64,000 bases of DNA, taken from the NCBI RefSeq assembly GCF_001668575.1, contig NZ_LZMD01000061.1, positions 62,001 to 126,000 of the forward strand, written 5' to 3'. A program made the translations under genes and the position numbers. Every line of letters starts with the position of its first letter. Within the stretch, counting starts at the first letter, position 1. The notes below the pieces were generated by a model. It was not told the DNA's origin, did not search any database, and worked only from the letters and a program-made list of their open reading frames with translations. The stretch is from Mycobacterium sp. 1164985.4. Lineage in GTDB: Bacteria; Actinomycetota; Actinomycetes; Mycobacteriales; Mycobacteriaceae. This document shows positions 14,991 through 27,035 of this stretch, piece by piece.

Positions 14991-15473
14991 TCACACCAGG
15001 CTGACCAGGAACGCGATCAGAAAACCGCCGCCCACCGCGACGATGTCCTCGACGATGGCGCCCGGACGGTCCTGACCGCTGCGCAGGTCGGCGAAACGCT
15101 GGCGTGCCGCGGCACCGGCCATCGTGCCGAGCACCGCGCCGATCATGCCGGCGCCGAGAGCGCTGAAGGTGTGAAAGTACGCGCTGCCGATCACCGCTCC
15201 GGCGAAGGCGCCCATGACGAGCCGCGTGATGAACTGCGGAGCCGTCTTGCGGCTCGGTGTGCTCGGCAACTGATCGGTGACCAACTCGACGAGCAGGAAG
15301 ATGGTCAGCACCGTGACCGTGATCGGATGTGCCATCCACTCCGACCATTTCCCGTCGAGGTCGATCCACCCCAGCAGCGCGCCCCAGGAGACCACCGCGG
15401 GTGCTGTGAGCGCGCGCAGGCCGGCGATGATGCCGATCAGAAGAGCGAGAACCAGAATCAGGACGTGCGTCAT
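14991..15473 (-). CDS. DUF4126 membrane protein
   Basis: 160 residues with hydrophobic helices at about 3-25 (VLILVLALLIGIIAGLRALT), 50-66 (ITVTVLTIFLLVELVTDQLP), 85-130 with Gly/Ala-rich packing (GAFAGAVIGSAYFHTF, GAGMIGAVLGTMAGA) and a C-terminal segment VAVGGGFLIAFLVSLV. This pattern is that of DUF4126, represented by Rv2120c next to hisG in M. tuberculosis. Function unknown. It lies downstream of hisG on the same strand with a 67-base gap. Confidence 0.8.
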   Translation of the reverse strand: MTHVLILVLALLIGIIAGLRALTAPAVVSWGALLGWIDLDGKWSEWMAHPITVTVLTIFLLVELVTDQLPSTPSRKTAPQFITRLVMGAFAGAVIGSAYFHTFSALGAGMIGAVLGTMAGAAARQRFADLRSGQDRPGAIVEDIVAVGGGFLIAFLVSLV

Positions 15474-15540
15474 AGCGACCTCCGGCCGGTGTTATCGACC
15501 TCCGGACGCTAACACGCAGGCCGGACCGTTTCGCGTCGAA

Positions 15541-16392
15541 TCAGAAGCGGCAGAATCGGATGTCGGATGCCAGGATCGCCTTCGCGCCGATGGCGGCGAG
15601 TTCGTCCATGATCGCGTTGACGTCGCGGCGCGGCACCAGCGCGCGCACGGCCACCCACGCGGGGTCGGCGAGCGGTGCGATGGTCGGGGATTCGAGGCCG
15701 GGCGTCACCGCGGTCGCGCTCTCGAGCACGCTACGGGGGCAGTCGTAATCGAGCATCAGGTACTGCTGCCCGAACACGACGCCTTGCACACGCGCAACCA
15801 ACTGGGCGCCCGTCGGGCTGTCCGGCGCACCTTCGCGCTCGATCAGCACGGCCTCGGAGTCGCAGAGGGACTCGCCGAACGCCACGAGATTGTGCAGCCC
15901 GAGCGTGCGGCCGGAGCCGACCACGTCGGCGATCGCATCGGCCACGCCGAGTTGGACGGAGATCTCCACCGCGCCGTCGAGCCGGATCACCGTCGCCTCG
16001 ATGCCGTGTGCCGCCAGATCCTTGCGGACCAGGTTCGGAAACGCGGTGGCGATCCGCTTGCCCGCGAGATCCTCGACCCGCCAATCACGTCCGGCTGGAG
16101 CGGCGTACCGGAAGGTGGACGACCCGAACCCGAGCGCCAGCCGCTCGTGCACCGGCGCATCCGATTCGGCTGCCAGGTCGCGTCCGGTGATTCCGAAATC
16201 GAGCTGCCCCGAACCGACGTAGATCGCAATGTCCTTGGGCCGCAGGAAGAAGAACTCGACATTGTTGGCGGGGTCGACGACCGTGAGGTCCTTGGTGTCG
16301 GTGCGCCGCCGGTATCCGGCCTCGGAGAGGATCTCGCTCGCGGGCTCGGAAAGGGTGCCTTTGTTGGGGACGGCGACCCGAAGGGCAGGCAT
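15541..16392 (-). CDS. hisG: ATP phosphoribosyltransferase
   Basis: 283 residues, the long actinobacterial form (M. tuberculosis HisG is 284). It catalyses the first step of histidine synthesis, joining ATP and PRPP. Visible features are [18 protein letters not shown], the hexose-like loop [15 protein letters not shown], the PRPP-binding stretch [13 protein letters not shown], and the C-terminal regulatory domain that binds histidine ([40 protein letters not shown]). The ATG follows the hisE stop directly (TGAATG), so the pair is translationally coupled. The protein ends in the family-typical SDIRFCRF. Confidence 0.95.
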   Translation of the reverse strand: MPALRVAVPNKGTLSEPASEILSEAGYRRRTDTKDLTVVDPANNVEFFFLRPKDIAIYVGSGQLDFGITGRDLAAESDAPVHERLALGFGSSTFRYAAPAGRDWRVEDLAGKRIATAFPNLVRKDLAAHGIEATVIRLDGAVEISVQLGVADAIADVVGSGRTLGLHNLVAFGESLCDSEAVLIEREGAPDSPTGAQLVARVQGVVFGQQYLMLDYDCPRSVLESATAVTPGLESPTIAPLADPAWVAVRALVPRRDVNAIMDELAAIGAKAILASDIRFCRF

Positions 16393-16680
16393 TCAGAGCT
16401 TCCTGTAGACGTCGTCGAGGGTGAGGCCGCGAGAGAGCATCAGCACCTGGGTCCAGTACAGGAGCTGGCTGATCTCCTCGGCGAGCGACTCATCGCTTTC
16501 GTGTTCGGCCGCGAGCCACACCTCACCGGCCTCTTCGAGGATCTTCTTACCGATGCCGTGCACGCCTCCGTCCAGCGCGGCGACGGTTCCGCTACCGGCG
16601 GGGCGGGTACGGGCGCGTTCGCTGAGCTCAGCGAACAGGGCATCGAAGGTCTTCACGGCACGCGATTGTTTCACGGTCAC
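16393..16680 (-). CDS. hisE: Phosphoribosyl-ATP pyrophosphatase
   Basis: 95 residues of the MazG-like all-alpha family. It hydrolyses phosphoribosyl-ATP, the product of HisG. The metal-binding motif is [20 protein letters not shown] with [16 protein letters not shown] following, and the ending [11 protein letters not shown] is that of mycobacterial HisE. It is encoded immediately before hisG. Start ATG at 16680; an internal GTG before KTFDALF is possible but would shorten the usual N-terminus. Confidence 0.93.
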   Translation of the reverse strand: MTVKQSRAVKTFDALFAELSERARTRPAGSGTVAALDGGVHGIGKKILEEAGEVWLAAEHESDESLAEEISQLLYWTQVLMLSRGLTLDDVYRKL

Positions 16681-16713
16681 ACCCGCCGGGTCACGCCGGT
16701 TTGCCCGCCGCCC

Positions 16714-18249
16714 TCATCTGCGTGCCATGTGCAGCGCAGCGCGGTGGCTGAACAACAGCGACGCCCCGATCGGATTGCCCCCTCCCGGGTAGGTCTCCCC
16801 GGAGACGGCCGCCATCGTGTTGCCCGCCGCGTACAGGCCGGGAATCGGCTGTCCGGAGGTGTCCAGCACGCGGGCGTCGGTGTCGGTGCGCAGCCCGCCT
16901 TTGGTGCCGAGGTCGGAGACGCCGAACGCCGCCGCGCGGTAGGGCGGGGTGTCGATCGGCACCAGCGGCGACGCGCCACCGGTGAAGGCCCGGTCGAACG
17001 ATTCGCCGCCGCGGCCGAAGTCGTCGTCGACGCCGCGCGCCGCGAACTCGTTGAAGCGGCGCACCGTTTCCTCCAAATGCGTTGCCGGCACGCCGATCTG
17101 CCCGGCGAGCGCCGCCAGCGTATCGGCCTGCACCCACAGGCCCTTCGAGACGTACTGCTCCGTCGGCGAAAACGACACGTTGGTGGCCATGACGGGCGGC
17201 TGCTCGCCCGCCCGGCTGTCGTAGACCATCCAATACGGCGATGCGACCGTCCCGTCGCGCATCGCGTTCAGGATCGCTCGGCCCAGGCGGTCGTAGGCCG
17301 TCGACTCGTTGACGAACCGCCGACCCGACCGGTCGACGAAGATTCCGCCGGTGAAGCACAGCGCGAACGCGGCGCGGCCGTCGGGATGGATCAACCCCGG
17401 CGACCACCATGCCTGATCCATCAGGTCGGTATCGGCCCCCACGGCGATCGCCGCCCGATGCGCCAAGCCGATGTTGGCCGGGGCGCCCATGGTGTCTCGG
17501 GCATACCCGGGGACGCCGAATTCGGCCCGCATCTCGGCGTCCTGTTCGAAGCCGCCCGTGGCAAGCAGCACACCACGTCGTGCCCCGATCGTGCGGCGCA
17601 CACCGTCGCGCTCCATCACCGCACCGACGATGCGACCACCGTCGACGACCAGCTCGACCAAGCTGGTGGACGTGTGCGCGGTGACGGCGGGGTTGTCGGC
17701 CATCGCCCACAGGAACCGTCCGACCAGCGCACGCCCGCCGGTGAGCAGGTCGGGCTGCGGCACCCCGAGGCGCTCGTGGTCGAGCGGCCCACGCACCAGG
17801 CCCGCGAACCGGCCTAGGCGTTCGTCGGGCACCGCCTTGGAGACGATGTGGCGCATGCCGTCGGTGCGGGCCCCGGCGACGGAACTGTAGTAGTCCGGCC
17901 ACGGCAGGATCTTGAACGCGAAGTACTCGTCGCGTTCGAGGTATTCGATCAGCTCCGCGCCGCCGCGGACGTAGGTCTCTTGAAGTGACGCTGGTGTGCG
18001 ATCGCCGACGACCTCGCGGTAGTAGCGCAGCGCGTCCTCGATGGTGTCGTCGCATCCGGCACGTTGCAACACGGGATTGCACGGATACCACATCCCGCCA
18101 CCGCCGGAGTATGCGAACGTGCCGCCGAACCGGTCGGTTGCCTCCACGATGGCAACCGAAAGTCCTTCCCGGGCAGCGGTATAGGCCCCGGCCAGCGCCC
18201 CAGCGGAGCCGGCGACCAGAACCTCGACCGACTCGTCGATGCCGGTCAG
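16714..18249 (-). CDS. FAD-dependent KstD/fumarate-reductase-like dehydrogenase, CTG start
   Basis: 511 residues if translation begins at CTG 18249. That codon has GGAGG 7 bases upstream and forms a CTGA overlap with the transporter stop; no ATG, GTG or TTG is available in frame near it, the next being a GTG at 18327 inside the transporter gene without a ribosome site. The FAD motif is VEVLVAGSAGALAGAYTAAR, followed by FGGTFAYSGGGGMWYPCNPV, as in 3-ketosteroid Delta1-dehydrogenases, and the closing TYPGGGNPIGASLLFSHRAA. Substrate unknown; a 3-oxosteroid or similar ring ketone is a family-based guess. Coupled to the sugar transporter. Confidence 0.8.
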   Translation of the reverse strand: MTGIDESVEVLVAGSAGALAGAYTAAREGLSVAIVEATDRFGGTFAYSGGGGMWYPCNPVLQRAGCDDTIEDALRYYREVVGDRTPASLQETYVRGGAELIEYLERDEYFAFKILPWPDYYSSVAGARTDGMRHIVSKAVPDERLGRFAGLVRGPLDHERLGVPQPDLLTGGRALVGRFLWAMADNPAVTAHTSTSLVELVVDGGRIVGAVMERDGVRRTIGARRGVLLATGGFEQDAEMRAEFGVPGYARDTMGAPANIGLAHRAAIAVGADTDLMDQAWWSPGLIHPDGRAAFALCFTGGIFVDRSGRRFVNESTAYDRLGRAILNAMRDGTVASPYWMVYDSRAGEQPPVMATNVSFSPTEQYVSKGLWVQADTLAALAGQIGVPATHLEETVRRFNEFAARGVDDDFGRGGESFDRAFTGGASPLVPIDTPPYRAAAFGVSDLGTKGGLRTDTDARVLDTSGQPIPGLYAAGNTMAAVSGETYPGGGNPIGASLLFSHRAALHMARR

Positions 18250-19703
18250 ACGCTTTCCTCCTGTTGCGCGCTCTCGTTGCCCATGTCCTCGAGGTGTTTG
18301 CCCTTGGTCTCGGCGACGAACTTCCACACGAAGAAGAAGGACAGCACCGCGCAGAGCGCGTAGAAGCCGTACGCGACACCGAGCGAGAAGTCACCGAGGG
18401 CCGGGAAGGACGCCGTGATCGCGCAATTCGCCAGCCACTGCGCCGCGGCGGCCAGTCCGAGCGCGGCACCGCGAATTCGGTTGGGGAACATCTCACCGAG
18501 CAGCACCCAGACGACCGGTCCCCACGACATACCGAACGAGACCACGAACAGGTTCGCCGCCACCAGCGCGATCGGACCTGCGGCGCCGCTCAGGTCGGGC
18601 TGACCGTCGACCACCGGAGCCGTGCCGAAGATGATCGCCATCGTGCCGAGGGTGACCGCCATGCCCGTCGACCCGATCAACAGCAACGGCTTGCGCCCGA
18701 CCTTGTCGATCAGCGCGATCGCGATCAGCGTGGTGACGATGTTCGTCACCGAAGTGATCACGGTGATGATGAACGCCTGGCCCTCGCCGAACCCGACGGC
18801 CTCCCACAGCACGTTCGAGTAGTAGAAGATCACGTTGATGCCGACGAATTGCTGGAACACCGACAGCAACACGCCCACCCAGACGATGCCGTAGAGCCCA
18901 CCGGTGGGTTTGCGAAGGTCGCGCCACGACGGCGGCTTCTCCGATTTCACCGATTCCTTGATGCGCGAGATCGTGAGCTCGAGGTTCTTCTCCCCCAGCA
19001 ACTTTGTCAGCACTCGTCGGGCTTCCGGAATCCGGTATGTGGCAACGAGATAACGCGGCGATTCGGGGATTGTGAATGCCAGCCCGCCGTAAACCACTGC
19101 GGGCACCGCCATCACGAGGAACATCCAGCGCCAGGCGGGCAACCCCAACCAGAGTTCCTCGCGCGATCCGCCCGCGATGTGGGCCAGCAGGGCGTCGATG
19201 GCCAGCGACACGAAGATGCCGGTGACGATCGCGAGCTGCTGCAGCGAGCCCAACCGCCCGCGGATCCGTGGCGGTGAGGTCTCGGCGATGTAGGCCGGCG
19301 CGATGACCGATGCCACGCCCACGCCGAGACCACCGACCACGCGGAACAGCCCGAACATCCAGACGTTCGCCGCCAGGCCGGTGCCGAAGGCACTGATCAG
19401 AAACAGCAGCGCGGCGATCTTCATCACCGACAGCCTGCCGATCTTGTCGGCGAGTCGGCCCGCGACGACCGCACCCAACGCCGCACCGATCAGCGCCGCG
19501 GCGACGGCGGCACCGGTCACCGCCTTGGCGGTCTGGAAGTGATCCTCGACGGCGGACACGGCACCGTTGATGACCGCGCTGTCGTAACCGAACAGCAGGC
19601 CACCCAGTGCCGCCACGGACGCGATGAGGACGACGCGGCCGCTGTGCTCGGATTCCTCGTAGTCCACACCTGTCGAAGGATCACCGGCGGGTCCGTGCGT
19701 CAT
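18246..19703 (-). CDS. Sugar porter family MFS transporter
   Basis: 485 residues with twelve predicted helices. Sugar porter signatures are visible: GGLLFGYDSAVINGAV in helix 1, GRLADKIGRLSVM after helix 2, RVVGGLGVGVASVIAPAYIA, PESPRYLV before the central loop, QQFVGINVIFYYSN in helix 7 and DKVGRKPLLLIG. The C-terminus ends in VAETKGKHLED. It should import a hexose or polyol by proton symport across the inner membrane. It follows the HAD phosphatase gene and is coupled to the flavoprotein gene, an arrangement absent between metH and hisE in M. tuberculosis. Confidence 0.88.
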   Translation of the reverse strand: MTHGPAGDPSTGVDYEESEHSGRVVLIASVAALGGLLFGYDSAVINGAVSAVEDHFQTAKAVTGAAVAAALIGAALGAVVAGRLADKIGRLSVMKIAALLFLISAFGTGLAANVWMFGLFRVVGGLGVGVASVIAPAYIAETSPPRIRGRLGSLQQLAIVTGIFVSLAIDALLAHIAGGSREELWLGLPAWRWMFLVMAVPAVVYGGLAFTIPESPRYLVATYRIPEARRVLTKLLGEKNLELTISRIKESVKSEKPPSWRDLRKPTGGLYGIVWVGVLLSVFQQFVGINVIFYYSNVLWEAVGFGEGQAFIITVITSVTNIVTTLIAIALIDKVGRKPLLLIGSTGMAVTLGTMAIIFGTAPVVDGQPDLSGAAGPIALVAANLFVVSFGMSWGPVVWVLLGEMFPNRIRGAALGLAAAAQWLANCAITASFPALGDFSLGVAYGFYALCAVLSFFFVWKFVAETKGKHLEDMGNESAQQEESV

Positions 19704-19760
19704 GTGAGACCTTTCCCCAGCGTCGCGTGATGGACGTCACATTCAATCACAGACCGGTGG

Positions 19761-20444
19761 TCAGGCGGTGCGTTCCCCGGGCGTCGTCATCAGTTCGGAA
19801 TGGACGCGCCGTAGGTCTGCGGCGCGCATCCCGGCGAGCGAGGAAATCTGTCGGCGCCGCGGGCCGGTGGGCACCGCTACGTCGTTGGGTACCACCAGCA
19901 CCGGGCATCCGGCGCCCTCGGCGGCGGCCGTGCCGGTGACCGAGTCTTCGATGGCCAGGCACGCACCCGGATCGAGACCCAGTAGCGCCGCCGCGCGCTC
20001 GTAGACGTCGGGCGCGGGTTTGCCGCGGGCCACCTCGTCACCGCACACTGTCACCGAGAAGTAATGTGCGCCAACACTGTTCAACGCGCGATCGGTCAAC
20101 GCGCGCAGTGTGTTGGTGACCAAAGCCATCGGGACTTCCTGCGCGGCAAGCTCTTCCAGCAACTCCTGCGCCCCCTCGCACCACGGCAGGCCTTCGTCGA
20201 ACAACCCGGCCGTGTAATCGTGCAGCCACCGGCTCGATTCGGCCATGGCGCGCGGATCCGGATCGAGGCCGAGGTCGGTGTACACGGTGGCGATGGTGTC
20301 CTCGGCCGAACCACCGACCATCGATTCGCGCACCTGTGGAGTCAGCTCACCGCCCAGTTCGGTGTAGAGCGCCGCAAGCGAGATGTCCCACAGCTTTTCG
20401 GAATCGACGAGGGTGCCGTCCATATCGAACAGAACGGCTCTCAT
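19761..20444 (-). CDS. HAD-superfamily phosphatase, beta-phosphoglucomutase-like
   Basis: 227 residues from the ATG at 20444; a TTG at 20453 overlapping the metH stop would add three residues. Motif I is LFDMDGTLVDSE, motif II is ALVTNT, motif III Lys lies in RGKPAPDVYERAAALLG and motif IV is CLAIEDSVTG. The inserted alpha-helical cap (residues about 18-85) is that of subclass I, as in phosphoglycolate or sugar phosphate phosphatases. The next gene is a sugar transporter, which supports a sugar-phosphate substrate without proving it. Confidence 0.85.
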   Translation of the reverse strand: MRAVLFDMDGTLVDSEKLWDISLAALYTELGGELTPQVRESMVGGSAEDTIATVYTDLGLDPDPRAMAESSRWLHDYTAGLFDEGLPWCEGAQELLEELAAQEVPMALVTNTLRALTDRALNSVGAHYFSVTVCGDEVARGKPAPDVYERAAALLGLDPGACLAIEDSVTGTAAAEGAGCPVLVVPNDVAVPTGPRRRQISSLAGMRAADLRRVHSELMTTPGERTA

Positions 20445-20449
20445 GGTGC

Positions 20450-24199
<3,750 letters not shown>

Positions 24200-24206
24200 A
24201 TGCGCT

Positions 24207-24303
24207 CCTTCCGGTGAGGAAGGCGTCCTTGCTTTCTGCCGAGCGTGGCGGCTACCGAGTGGGAACAGAGTTCCTCGGGTAACCGTTGCAACGCCTCTCG
24301 ACC
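24207..24303 (-). promoter_or_regulatory. Putative S-adenosylhomocysteine riboswitch controlling metH
   Basis: The minus-strand leader folds as the SAH class. P1 pairs AGGCGTT (24290-24296) with GACGCCT (24221-24227). P2 pairs CGGTTACC (24278-24285) with GGTAGCCG (24249-24256) and is capped by a GGAAC-TCT-GTTCC hairpin. A pseudoknot pairs TCGAG (24297-24301) with CTCGG (24239-24243). The conserved GCGTTGCAACGG and CACGCTCGG blocks match what I know of this aptamer. The output is a CCTTCC/GGAAGG hairpin (24207-24223) that hides the metH Shine-Dalgarno and shares bases 24221-24223 with P1. SAH binding would stabilise P1 and free the ribosome site, an ON switch. Confidence 0.75.
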
Positions 24304-24698
24304 AGGAAAGTCTACGTTGTCATCCGATCGACGTGTGGACGCCCATCTCGTCGCGGCGATCGGCCTGACCCGCCCGGCGAAACGCGACATTGAGTCAGCG
24401 CTGGCGGGTCCTGTCGGCAAAGTCGTCGACACCTTGGTCAACCAACGTGCAGCCGAACGTATTTCGCCCCGGTGACGTCGGAACATACATCGTTCGACAG
24501 CTCGACGGCGCCGACGAAGCAACCGTCTGCAGCAGGCCGGGTACGCATCGCGCCGGCACCGATCATGACCCGCGCCGTACAGGCGTCGAGCAAAGCGGTG
24601 TTGCCCACGACAGCGTCTACGCCAGCCACGGATCCAGGGTAGTCGGCGGATCAAATCGGCTCGTGTGGCGATGGCGCTCCTACCCGCCCCGAAGGGCT
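24304..24698. other. Intergenic region between metH leader and PAC2 gene
   Basis: About 400 bases between divergent transcripts. It contains the metH -10 at its left edge and the PAC2 -10 at its right edge. An open frame on the plus strand runs through it into the PAC2 gene but lacks a start with a ribosome site and its residues do not resemble any family. A 63-codon minus-strand frame (24438-24629) is likewise unsupported. I see no RNA gene or repeat. Confidence 0.4.
24309..24314 (-). promoter_or_regulatory. metH promoter -10
   Basis: TAGACT on the minus strand ends a few bases before the first base of the riboswitch fold (24303). It matches TAnnnT and places the transcript start directly at the aptamer, as expected for a riboswitch leader. 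Confidence 0.5.
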
Positions 24699-24704
24699 TA
24701 CGCT
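24699..24704 (+). promoter_or_regulatory. -10 element of leaderless PAC2 transcript
   Basis: TACGCT is followed by six bases and then the GTG start codon at 24711, the spacing of mycobacterial leaderless genes. No ribosome site is present before the GTG, in agreement. Confidence 0.5.
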
Positions 24705-24710
24705 GGCTTC

Positions 24711-25601
24711 GTGACCTTGTCGGATGCGAGCGGTTTCAAACCGCCCGACCTGCCCGAATTGACCGAGACCATCGTCGTCGCGGCCTTCGAAGGCTGGAAC
24801 GACGCGGGTGATGCGGCCAGCGATGCGGTGGAGCACCTCGACGCCATCTGGGAGGCCGAGACCATTGTCGAGATCGACGACGAGGCCTACTACGACTACC
24901 AGGTGAACCGGCCCGTGATCAGGCAGGTCGACGGGGTCACACGAGAGCTGGTCTGGCCGTCGATGCGGATCTCGCACTGCCGCCCGCCCGGATCGGACCG
25001 CGACATCGTGCTGATGCACGGCGTCGAGCCCAATATGCGCTGGCGAACCTTCTGCTCGGAGCTCTTGGCCATTGCCGACAAGCTCAACGTGCAGACCGTC
25101 GTCATCCTCGGCGCGCTGCTGGCCGACACGCCGCATACGCGGCCGGTCCCGGTGTCGGGGGCGGCCTATTCGTCGGACTCCGCGAAGGTCTTCGGGCTGG
25201 AGGAGACGCGGTACGAGGGTCCGACCGGCATCGCGGGCGTGTTCCAAGACGCGTGCGTGCAGGCCGGTATCCCCGCGGTGACGTTCTGGGCCGCGGTCCC
25301 CCACTACGTCTCCCAGCCGCCGAATCCGAAGGCAACGGTGGCGCTGCTGCGGCGCGTCGAGGACGTGCTCGACATCGAGGTGCCGCTGGCCGACCTGCCG
25401 ACCGCCGCCGAGGAGTGGGAACAGGCGGTGTCGGAGATGACGTCCGAGGACGACGAGATCGCCGAGTACGTGCAGTCGCTCGAGGAACGCGGCGACGCCG
25501 AGGTCGACATGACCGAGGCGCTCGGCAAGATCGACGGCGACGCGCTGGCCGCGGAGTTCGAGCGCTATCTGCGCCGGCGCGGCCCCGGCTTCCGGGGATA
25601 G
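24711..25601 (+). CDS. PAC2 family protein (proteasome assembly chaperone-like)
   Basis: 296 residues from the GTG at 24711. The family stretch VVAAFEGWNDAGDAASDAVE is followed by YDYQVNRPVIRQVDG, VLMHGVEPNMRWRTFCSELL, VILGALLADTPHTRPVPVSG, RYEGPTGIAGVFQDAC and PPNPKATVALLRRVEDVLDI. This is the orthologue of Rv2125 by sequence and position. In archaea and eukaryotes PAC2 proteins assist proteasome assembly; mycobacteria have proteasomes, but the role of this protein in them is not established. The C-terminal acidic region (MTSEDDEIAEYVQSLEERG) is a probable coiled coil. Confidence 0.9.
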   Translation: MTLSDASGFKPPDLPELTETIVVAAFEGWNDAGDAASDAVEHLDAIWEAETIVEIDDEAYYDYQVNRPVIRQVDGVTRELVWPSMRISHCRPPGSDRDIVLMHGVEPNMRWRTFCSELLAIADKLNVQTVVILGALLADTPHTRPVPVSGAAYSSDSAKVFGLEETRYEGPTGIAGVFQDACVQAGIPAVTFWAAVPHYVSQPPNPKATVALLRRVEDVLDIEVPLADLPTAAEEWEQAVSEMTSEDDEIAEYVQSLEERGDAEVDMTEALGKIDGDALAAEFERYLRRRGPGFRG

Positions 25602-27035
25602 CTATGCCTTGACGGCTTGCGGCGGCTTCCAAGTGCCGTTGAGCGCGTCGGGCTTGGGCCAGTACAGCCGCATGATCATCTGGAACGGCCCCTTCGGGGC
25701 GGGCAACCAATTGGCCTCCTTGCCGGGGCCGGGCGAGGAGTTCTGCACGTAGACCGTGTAGCCGCCGTCGGGGTCGGGTACCAGGCTGGTCAGCATCGGC
25801 GAGTTGATCAGATACCGCTGAATCGGGTTGTCGACGAGCAGGCTCTGCGGCATCTCGTACATCGTCAGTGACCAGAACGCATTGACCGGCGGCAACTGAC
25901 CCGATGGGAGTTTGACGACGTAGTTGTTGGCGCCCGTCAGCGGGGCGCCGGTCGAATCGGTGGCGATGCCCGGGTACAGCGCCTCGGCGGCGGTGTTGCC
26001 GAAGATCCCGAACACCGCGCCGGCCATCCGGTACAGGTAGTTGCCCTTCAGATCCGCGGCGGTGCCGAAGAACTGCGCCGAACCGATCTCACCCGTCTCG
26101 ATCTTGTCCTTCTTCAGCTTGTCCAGCTCGGCCCATGCGTCGGCCATACCGCCCTCGACGGCGGCCCGCATCTCGGGCGAGAGCTTGTCGGCCTCGAAGT
26201 CCCCTTCGGGCCCAATTCCGAGCTTGGCGAACCGCGCGCGGAGCTCTCGCTCCTCGGGCAGCGTGGGGGCGGTCCGCAACGTGACGCCCAGGATCTCGAA
26301 GAACTGCGGCGACGTCCGCTGCTGGTCCGGAGTCAATGGCGGCACGAAGTCGATCGGCGGGGCCGGCGCGGGCGCCGGCCGGTTCAGATACACCGACAGC
26401 GGAGTCACCTGATAGCCGGCCTGAATCCGCTTGACGTTCTCGAGATCCGGCGGGCCGAACAACTGCGTGCGGTAGATCACCGACGCGAGGTCCGTATCGA
26501 AGCGAATCACCTCGTCGATCCCCTCGGGCTTGTCACCCGTCCAGTTCGGGCCCGCCACCAGGTACTTGCCGCCGCCGTTGCCCGTGGTGCGGCTGCCGAC
26601 ATAGGCGACGTTGTACGTGTAGCCGTCGATGAACTGCAGCGAGTAGTACCGGTCCTGTTCGACCGGCGGGACCGTCAGCACCAACGGCTCGGAGCGCAGA
26701 TCCAGCCCCAGCATCGAGTACGGCGTATCGGCGTTCGGTGTCTGCACCGCCGTGTCCTCGGGCGTGTAAAGCCTTGCCTCGTTGTGGATTTCGTTGAAGC
26801 CGCCCTTGTACTCCGGACTCTGCTTGTTGACGAAGTACGCATACCGGATCCGGTAGCTGTCGACCAGCGGGAAGCCGTAGATGTAGGCCTCCCTGGCGAT
26901 CGCCCTGGCCTGCTCGGGGCTCACCGCCGCATCACTGGGGGGCGGCGGCGCAGGTGTCGCGGTCTCCTTCGAATCGGTTGAGCCGCACGCGGCCAGCAGT
27001 GTGGCCGTTACCAGCACCGCGATCCGTCGGATCAA
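25602..27035 (-). CDS. DUF1254/DUF1214 lipoprotein
   Basis: 477 residues from a TTG at 27035 that overlaps the upstream SDR stop (TTGA). This start gives IRRIAVLVTATLLAACGSTD, a lipoprotein signal with lipobox LAAC, so the protein should be anchored outside the membrane. DUF1254 covers AREAYIYGFPLVDSYRIRYA through GPPDLENVKRIQAGYQVTPL; DUF1214 covers GIATDSTGAPLTGANNYVVK, PVNAFWSLTMYEMPQSLLVD and the closing ANWLPAPKGPFQMIMRLYWP. These two-domain proteins are frequent in mycobacteria, with no established reaction. Longer upstream frames lack a signal and are rejected. Confidence 0.85.
   Translation of the reverse strand: MIRRIAVLVTATLLAACGSTDSKETATPAPPPPSDAAVSPEQARAIAREAYIYGFPLVDSYRIRYAYFVNKQSPEYKGGFNEIHNEARLYTPEDTAVQTPNADTPYSMLGLDLRSEPLVLTVPPVEQDRYYSLQFIDGYTYNVAYVGSRTTGNGGGKYLVAGPNWTGDKPEGIDEVIRFDTDLASVIYRTQLFGPPDLENVKRIQAGYQVTPLSVYLNRPAPAPAPPIDFVPPLTPDQQRTSPQFFEILGVTLRTAPTLPEERELRARFAKLGIGPEGDFEADKLSPEMRAAVEGGMADAWAELDKLKKDKIETGEIGSAQFFGTAADLKGNYLYRMAGAVFGIFGNTAAEALYPGIATDSTGAPLTGANNYVVKLPSGQLPPVNAFWSLTMYEMPQSLLVDNPIQRYLINSPMLTSLVPDPDGGYTVYVQNSSPGPGKEANWLPAPKGPFQMIMRLYWPKPDALNGTWKPPQAVKA

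Noticed and set aside
15277..17817. 846-codon plus-strand frame across hisG, hisE and the flavoprotein
   Set aside because: It crosses three well-supported genes on the other strand and shows no family sequence.
24390..24710. Upstream extension of the PAC2 protein by 107 residues
   Set aside because: No ribosome site or family sequence in the extension, while a leaderless promoter fits the GTG at 24711 and the family N-terminus.
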